From JASFWK01 sp050049355 (GTDB taxonomy: Bacteria; Chloroflexota; Anaerolineae; B4-G1; DUEL01), in NCBI GenBank assembly GCA_050049355.1, contig JASFWK010000091.1, positions 1-8,844 on the forward strand: a DNA stretch of 8,844 nucleotides. The letters run 5' to 3'. The notes below the pieces were generated by a model. It was not told the DNA's origin, searched no databases, and saw only the letters and a list, made by a program, of their open reading frames with translations. The translations under genes were made by a program, and so were the position numbers. Positions within the stretch are counted from its first letter, which is position 1. The number at the start of each line of letters is the position of its first letter. Below are positions 5,064 through 8,844 of this stretch, piece after piece.

Positions 5064-6059
5064 ATGGACATGGGAAGAGATTGGGGGATCTTCGGGCACC
5101 AGTGGGCTGTGCGTCTTCTCCAGCGTGAGTTGGAGCGCAGCAAACTCTCACATGCCTACCTCTTCACGGGTCCACCTGGTGTGGGAAAGAGCACGCTGGC
5201 TCTCGCGCTGGCCCGCGTGTTGCTCTGCGAGGGCGAGGGCGACTCTCCTTGCGGGGAGTGCCGCGCCTGCGAGTTGATCTCCAGCGGCACCCATCCGGAC
5301 CTGCATCCAGTTGAGCCGGAAACGGCAGCGGGTAGGTTGGGGATTGAGCAAGTGCGAGAGCTGGGGCGGCAGCTTTCTCTGACCCCCAGTATGGGGTGTT
5401 GTCGACTGGCGATTCTCCACGACTTCCACCGCGCGACACAGTCCGCTGCCAATGCGCTCCTCAAGACACTGGAGGAGCCACCTCCCAACGTTGTGATTGT
5501 CCTATTGGCCCCTGATGCCGATTCACTTCTTCCCACCATCGTCTCCCGCTGTCAACTCGTCTCCCTTCGCCCGCTGCCGGTCCAGCTTGTGCGACAAGCT
5601 CTCGTCGAGCGGTGGGGAGTGGAGGCGGAGCGGGCGGAGCTGCTCGCTCACCTCTGTGGGGGGCGGCTGGGCTGGGCGGTGCGGGCCGCTGCTGATTCTG
5701 CTCCCCTCCAACGCCGGGCCGAGCGTCTTGAAGAGCTATGCAGTCTCCTTGAGGCCTCTCTGGTGGAGCGTTTCCGCTACGCATCCGAACTGGCCAAGAA
5801 CCCCGACGTGGTCGAAGAGGCGCTGGAAATATGGGCTGGCTGGTGGAGGGATGTGATGGTGGTAGCTGCGGGTGCCGACGGCCCTTTGACCAACCTGGAC
5901 ATGAGAGAAGAGCTGCGCAGCCAGGCCCGTTCTATTGGGTCGAGGCGCGCGGCTGCTCTGACAAGAGCGACCCGCCAGGCAGCCGACCTTCTGCGGCGCA
6001 ACACCAACCTCCGGTTGACACTGGAGGTCTTGGTCTGCTTCGACTTGCCCAGGCTATGA
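5064..6059 (+). CDS. holB: DNA polymerase III subunit delta prime
   Basis: This is the delta-prime subunit of the replicative clamp loader, which helps load the beta clamp on DNA. From the ATG at 5064 the protein is 331 aa, normal for the family. Walker A GPPGVGKST is at residues 36-44. Four zinc-ligand cysteines are at 55, 63, 66 and 69 (C-x7-CGECRAC). The family hallmark AANALLKTLEEPPPN is followed by the SRC motif in TIVSRCQ. The Walker B position reads ILHDFHRAT without the acidic DE pair, in line with a subunit that does not need to hydrolyse ATP. An earlier in-frame ATG at 4992 lies upstream of the promoter and is rejected; a second ATG at 5070 is possible. There is no clear Shine-Dalgarno sequence. 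The gene is divergent from tRNA-Val and convergent with the PHP gene. Confidence 0.94.
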   Translation: MDMGRDWGIFGHQWAVRLLQRELERSKLSHAYLFTGPPGVGKSTLALALARVLLCEGEGDSPCGECRACELISSGTHPDLHPVEPETAAGRLGIEQVRELGRQLSLTPSMGCCRLAILHDFHRATQSAANALLKTLEEPPPNVVIVLLAPDADSLLPTIVSRCQLVSLRPLPVQLVRQALVERWGVEAERAELLAHLCGGRLGWAVRAAADSAPLQRRAERLEELCSLLEASLVERFRYASELAKNPDVVEEALEIWAGWWRDVMVVAAGADGPLTNLDMREELRSQARSIGSRRAAALTRATRQAADLLRRNTNLRLTLEVLVCFDLPRL

Positions 6060-6149
6060 AGATTCGCCCGTTGAGGATGTGCGGGGCAATCCCAAGTTGG
6101 CGCCCGAACCAGGGCCTTCTCAAGTAACAGGTGGGTGAGACTTTGAGGC

Positions 6150-6989
6150 TTATCGGCCTGCTGCCCGTCTCAGCTCTGCTGCGCACTCCTCAGGAACGAA
6201 CACCGATCCCATAGGCACGCCTTCCTCGTGCCCTGGAGCGTGGAAATCACTGCCGCCTGTGATCAGTAGCTCGTATTGACGACAGAGCCCCTGCAGTCTC
6301 TGTAGGTCCCGGTTTCGGAGGTTGGGGTAATGGACCTCCAGCCCGTCCAGGCCGAGGGCGACGAGTCTGGGGATGAGGTCGATGGCGCCAGAGTGGGCGG
6401 GATGGGCCAGGATGGCCAGTCCGCCAGAGCGGTGAATGACCTCGATTGTCTCGGTAGGAGTCAGACGCATACGAGGTGCATAGGCGGGTCCATCGCGACC
6501 GATGTAGCGATTGAAGGCCTCCCTGATTGAGGTTGTGTGACCGCGGTCGAGGAGGGCCCGCGCTATATGGGGACGTCCCACTGAATCGCCCCCGGCCATA
6601 GATTGAACCTCCTCCCAACCTACGGGCAGCCCTATCTCGGCCAACTTCTCTACTATCCTCTGCGCGCGTCTCAGACGGGCTTCCTGTATCGCGTTCAGCC
6701 TCTCTTGCAGGAAGGGGTTGCTTGCATCCACGTAGTAGCCCAGGAAGTGGAGGCTTCGGCGCGAATGTTCGGAGTTGATTTCAACCCCTGGGATCACTTC
6801 CAGCTTCGTGTCAGCGGCTGCTGACTGAGCCTCTTCGATCCCGCCCAGGGAATCGTGGTCGGTCAGGGCGATCACCGAGAGGCCGAGCTCAAGCGCCTTA
6901 TGGACGACCTCCGACGGAGTTAGGATGCCGTCGGAGGTCGTGCTGTGGATATGTAGGTCTACTCGACTTCGCTGGTCTTGCTGGTGCAT
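6150..6989 (-). CDS. PHP-domain metal-dependent phosphoesterase (RNase AM/YciV-like)
   Basis: This is a 279-aa PHP-domain phosphoesterase. The closest recognised group cleaves 3',5'-nucleoside bisphosphates or short RNA 5' ends (YciV/TrpH type). The four PHP metal motifs are all present: DLHIHSTTSDG (H13, H15), TDHDS (D44, H45), GVEINSEH (E70), AHPAH, and GGSDFH (D248, H250). An inserted helical region of about residues 90-170, including RPHIARALLDRGH, is typical of this subgroup. The ATG at 6989 lies inside the end of spoVS (31-bp overlap) with only a weak ribosome site, so translation is probably coupled to spoVS. Substrate assignment is by family only. It is convergent with holB, with 90 bp between them and no clear terminator. 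Confidence 0.9.
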   Translation of the reverse strand: MHQQDQRSRVDLHIHSTTSDGILTPSEVVHKALELGLSVIALTDHDSLGGIEEAQSAAADTKLEVIPGVEINSEHSRRSLHFLGYYVDASNPFLQERLNAIQEARLRRAQRIVEKLAEIGLPVGWEEVQSMAGGDSVGRPHIARALLDRGHTTSIREAFNRYIGRDGPAYAPRMRLTPTETIEVIHRSGGLAILAHPAHSGAIDLIPRLVALGLDGLEVHYPNLRNRDLQRLQGLCRQYELLITGGSDFHAPGHEEGVPMGSVFVPEECAAELRRAAGR

Positions 6990-7246
6990 CGAGGCTCGAC
7001 GGAAAGCCTTATCGCGGTTCGCTCTTGCCCTTCAATCATTACCTCGGTGAAGGCGGGAACGCAGATGACATCAATACCGTCCAGTTCCAGGTATCCCCGT
7101 GCGATAGCGACTGCCTTTACCGCTTGATTCACGGCGCCAGCCCCGATGGCCTGCACGTCGACTCGGCCCCGTTCCCGAACGACCCCTGCGATGGCACCGG
7201 CCACCGCTGTAGACCGGGAACTTGACGCGACTTTGATCAACTCCAT
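6959..7246 (-). CDS. spoVS: Stage V sporulation protein S (SpoVS) family protein
   Basis: This is a 95-aa Alba-like SpoVS protein, probably nucleic-acid binding. In Bacillus it affects spore coat and septum development, but it occurs widely in non-sporulating bacteria. The sequence follows the family almost from end to end: MELIKVASSSRSTAVAGAIAGVVRERG, QAIGAGAVNQAVKAVAIARGYL, GIDVICVPAFTEVMIEGQERTAIRLSVEPR. About 9 residues beyond the usual C-terminus (CTSKTSEVE) are encoded in the part that overlaps the PHP gene. GGAGGT with 6-base spacing precedes the ATG at 7246. It is the first gene of a two-gene operon. Its presence does not by itself imply sporulation. Confidence 0.95.
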   Translation of the reverse strand: MELIKVASSSRSTAVAGAIAGVVRERGRVDVQAIGAGAVNQAVKAVAIARGYLELDGIDVICVPAFTEVMIEGQERTAIRLSVEPRCTSKTSEVE

Positions 7247-7414
7247 TGCTGACCTCCTTGTGGCCTCATAGCCTTCTTACGATATGGATCGCTGCCATCT
7301 ACTTCTTCCCGGTCCGGCGAGTGCCCTGTTCCCAGCCCTCCCGGCGCGCGCTGTCGGTCCGAACTCGAGAGACTTGGGGCTGATTCTCGTTGTACTCTAG
7401 CAGATCGTGTCTGC

Positions 7415-7423
7415 ATCTTAGCA
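7415..7423 (-). promoter_or_regulatory. Candidate extended -10 promoter for spoVS-PHP operon
   Basis: On the minus strand TGC followed by TAAGAT (7420-7415) resembles the TGC-extended -10 boxes of other promoters in this window. There is no recognisable -35 box at 16-18 bp. A start near 7408 would give a leader of about 160 bases before spoVS. The assignment is tentative. Confidence 0.4.
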
Positions 7424-8084
7424 CAAGTATCTTAGAAATGCGTTAGAGAAAGAAAATATATTTGACATCCTAGTAGTGGACTGTGGTGCGCTTGCCCGTA
7501 TAGGGAGGCGATTGCGTTGCAGACTGAAATCTGTCTTGCTGTTTGCGACGCCGTACCTTCCCTGGTCGAGCGAGCTACTGCAGCAAGGGCCGTCGAAGGG
7601 CAGGGCGGGAAGAAGCGACGGGAGGGGTGAGGTATGCCTAGTCCAGCTTGCTGCCATACGCACTCTCCAGGAGATGATCGGTCTCGTTGTCAGCGTCTGG
7701 TTCATGCGCTGTGTGAGGTTTGAGATTCTGCGAAGTGGTCGCTGTCGTAGTGGATGCGGAGGGGATGGCTGACATGGTCCTGAGAGAAGCGTGCAGGACC
7801 TGGAGTCCGTGTTTCTTAGGAGAAGACGTCTTCTTGGCTCAGGATTGGTGCTCTGAGGTCGAGAGCGGGTTCAAGACTCGTGAGCGAGACGGTGGTGCTC
7901 GACGGAGTTGGGAGGCGACATAGAAGGACCGCACAGCCTGCGGAGGAGCCGTGCGGTCAGTCTCTGTGAGGCGTGCGGAGTAGCTCGCCTCTCGCCTAGC
8001 ACCGGCGACGGTCTGCCGCTTCGCTGCGCTGTCGATAGAGTCTTGGCAGGAGTGACTGCCCTATTCTGATGGAAGGTCCGTGTA
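7424..8084 (+). other. Gene-poor stretch rich in inverted repeats, possible structured RNA
   Basis: No reading frame here looks like a protein by ribosome site, composition or family motifs. Perfect inverted repeats are frequent: GCAGCAAG/CTTGCTGC (7580-7587 with 7647-7654), GGTCCTG/CAGGACC (7776-7800), palindrome AGAAGACGTCTTCT (7821-7834), GTCGAG/CTCGAC (7858-7903), CTCG/CGAG inside the last, GACCGCAC/GTGCGGTC (7927-7958), GAGGCG/CGCCTC (7968-7991) and GGCAG/CTGCC (8045-8060). Strand is undetermined; plus is given only as the reading direction. I could not match it to RNase P RNA, tmRNA, SRP RNA, 6S RNA or a group II intron. It may be an unknown non-coding RNA, or a decayed gene or element. 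Confidence 0.35.
7927..7958. repeat. 8-bp perfect inverted repeat hairpin in the structured stretch
   Basis: GACCGCAC (7927-7934) pairs perfectly with GTGCGGTC (7951-7958), with a short inner CCT/AGG stem. Neither flank has a proper T tract, so it is not a convincing intrinsic terminator on either strand. It resembles in sequence the hairpin in the csp leader (GACCGCCCAG/CTGGGCGGTC). Confidence 0.55.
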
Positions 8085-8130
8085 CGACTCAGATTTGAAC
8101 TGGGGATGGGAGTGTGCTCTGCCAGTGCCA
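8085..8130 (-). pseudogene. tRNA-like relic (D-arm and T-arm remnants without anticodon arm)
   Basis: On the minus strand TGGCAGAGCA resembles the 3' half of a tRNA D arm. It is followed after only about 12 bases by CCAG-TTCAAAT-CTGA, a typical T-stem and T-loop. The anticodon arm that should lie between them is missing. No acceptor stem or matching D-stem 5' half can be paired. This looks like a tRNA fragment with a deletion, but chance similarity cannot be excluded. Confidence 0.35.
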
Positions 8131-8170
8131 GGGCATCGCGCCACATTCCCCAGGCGCAGCGGGCAACCGC

Positions 8171-8398
8171 CTACAACTGACTACCTGGCTCCAGCACCTT
8201 TACGTGTACGGCCTGCAGACCTTTCGGAGTCTCCTCAACCCCGAATTCGACGCGCTGGCCCTCACGCAGAGAGCGGAACCCCACTCCCTCGACTGCCGAG
8301 TAGTGGACGAACACATCCTCGCCTGTGGGGCGAGATATGAAGCCATAGCCTTTGGCGTCGCTGAACCACTTGACGGTTCCAGTTTCTCTTTCGCTCAC
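8171..8398 (-). CDS. Cold-shock protein (CspA family)
   Basis: This 75-aa single-stranded nucleic-acid-binding cold-shock domain protein acts as an RNA chaperone in the cytoplasm. TGTVKWFSDAKGYGFI (residues 7-22) carries RNP1 with the substitution KGYGFI for the usual KGFGFI. VFVHYSAVEG (29-38) is RNP2, and the remaining strands EGQRVEFGVEETPKGLQAVHV complete the OB-like barrel. The start is GTG at 8398 with AGGAG 8 bases upstream. A strong promoter about 125 bases upstream and a GC-rich hairpin in the leader precede it. A long 5' UTR is common for csp genes and often mediates temperature or auto-regulation. Confidence 0.96.
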   Translation of the reverse strand: MSERETGTVKWFSDAKGYGFISRPTGEDVFVHYSAVEGVGFRSLREGQRVEFGVEETPKGLQAVHVKVLEPGSQL

Positions 8399-8453
8399 TT
8401 TCTGTACTCCTTGTGTTACGTGATTCCTGAGCGAAGCAGCGCGGGAACTGAAA

Positions 8454-8484
8454 GACCGCCCAGTCTCCGCAAGCCTGGGCGGTC
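8454..8484 (-). promoter_or_regulatory. Hairpin in the csp 5' leader, possible attenuator
   Basis: A perfect 10-bp inverted repeat, GACCGCCCAG (8454-8463) with CTGGGCGGTC (8475-8484), lies between the csp promoter and the gene. On the minus strand the stem is followed by CTTTC, a short U-rich run, so it could act as a weak attenuator. A temperature-responsive leader structure is another option. Confidence 0.55.
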
Positions 8485-8524
8485 CTTAGCACCACAACCA
8501 AAACTTACTTCGCCCTGCTCAATT

Positions 8525-8553
8525 ATTTTACCATCTTCTTGGCAAAACGTCAA
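8525..8553 (-). promoter_or_regulatory. Promoter of the cold-shock gene
   Basis: On the minus strand TTGACG (8553-8548), a 17-bp spacer ending in TGG, and TAAAAT (8530-8525) form a strong sigma-70-type promoter with an extended -10. Transcription should begin near 8518, giving a 5' UTR of about 120 bases. Confidence 0.8.
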
Positions 8554-8844
8554 GGTACTTGGGTACTGGTGACGACCCACAAGTCGCTCCTTCTCGCGGA
8601 AAGGGGTGCTGAGCTGCAAATGCGAGGGTAGCGGTGGTGATCAAGACGGCGCGGATGCCAGCCAGAAGGACGTAGGGGCCATCGGAGTCAGAAGGGCAGC
8701 CGAGCTTCCCGCCTAGGTGTCTGAGCCACACGACGGCAGACCGCGGCCAGGAATGGTTGATGTGATAGACAAACAGGGCGGCCACCAGAACGAGAACGAA
8801 GATGCGTCGCATCCGTTCCATAGTCTGCACCCGCACATCTTCGA
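8528..8844 (-). CDS. Possible small membrane protein, open to the window edge (doubtful)
   Basis: A minus-strand frame is open from the right edge to the stop at 8528. In-frame starts are GTG at 8836 and ATG at 8821 (97 aa). From 8821 it reads a basic start followed by a hydrophobic segment RRIFVLVLVAALFVYHI, and later a second one, LLAGIRAVLITTATLAFAA. A two-helix membrane protein is therefore conceivable. No ribosome site precedes the starts, the tail is rich in proline and arginine, and its stop lies inside the csp promoter. No family was recognised. The other content of this right-hand stretch beyond the csp promoter is featureless. Confidence 0.3.
   Translation of the reverse strand, partial: EDVRVQTMERMRRIFVLVLVAALFVYHINHSWPRSAVVWLRHLGGKLGCPSDSDGPYVLLAGIRAVLITTATLAFAAQHPFPREGATCGSSPVPKYLDVLPRRW

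Noticed and set aside
6060..6149. Terminator between convergent holB and PHP genes
   Set aside because: Only 4-5 bp repeats with no T tract were found.
7376..7387. GGGGCTGATTCT, identical to the 5' end of many tmRNAs
   Set aside because: No continuation of the tmRNA 5' domain, no tag reading frame and no matching 3' acceptor/T arm were found; a 12-base match alone can be chance.
7462..7467. TTGACA suggesting a plus-strand promoter
   Set aside because: No acceptable -10 hexamer lies 15-19 bp downstream.
7476..7772. 98-aa plus-strand open frame in the gene-poor stretch
   Set aside because: No ribosome site, composition unlike neighbouring proteins, no motifs, and it overlaps the inverted repeats.
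7486..7970. Possible group II intron: GTGCG-type start and GAGGAGCCGTGCGG resembling domain V
   Set aside because: The domain V-like segment lacks the GAAA-type loop and the complementary second arm, and no reverse transcriptase is present.

Overview
This is a bacterial chromosomal window of moderately high GC. It is densely packed with short, often divergent or convergent transcription units and good sigma-70-type promoters. The combination of a SpoVS-family gene, a DUF134 regulator, a molybdenum-storage-protein homologue and a TiaS-like gene outside archaea would fit a Chloroflexota-type (Anaerolineae-like) bacterium or a relative. This is an inference from gene content, not a taxonomic proof. 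No insertion sequence, phage gene or CRISPR array was seen.

Layout. Positions 1-701 hold the 3' part of moaC and an overlapping MOSC-domain gene, both molybdenum-cofactor related. A convergent TiaS-like gene (1411-722, minus) shares a compact divergent promoter region with a two-gene unit, a 71-aa unknown protein plus a DUF134 HTH/zinc-ribbon protein (1533-2150). A molybdenum-storage-protein-like amino-acid-kinase-fold gene (3006-2170, minus) has a near-consensus promoter. Positions 1-3006 can therefore be read as a molybdenum handling neighbourhood.

The most striking gene is at 3256-4866. It is a homologue of cofactor-independent phosphoglycerate mutase (GpmI/iPGM) whose two halves are in swapped order: the C-terminal half comes first and the N-terminal half second. 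Metal ligands, the phosphoserine and most substrate residues occur at the family's spacings, as expected for a true circular permutation. The aspartate of the DGRD substrate motif is replaced by glycine.

Next are tRNA-Val(GAC) on the minus strand with its own terminator and promoter, and holB (DNA polymerase III delta prime) divergent from it. The two promoters appear to share one palindromic -35 box. A convergent pair, spoVS followed by a PHP-domain phosphoesterase, overlaps by 31 bp.

The right part (7247-8170) is a 0.9-kb stretch without a convincing protein gene. It is unusually rich in perfect inverted repeats and includes a tRNA-like relic. It could be a structured RNA locus or decayed sequence. 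The window ends with a cold-shock protein gene with a strong promoter and a long hairpin-bearing 5' UTR, and an uncertain small membrane-protein reading frame that runs off the edge.
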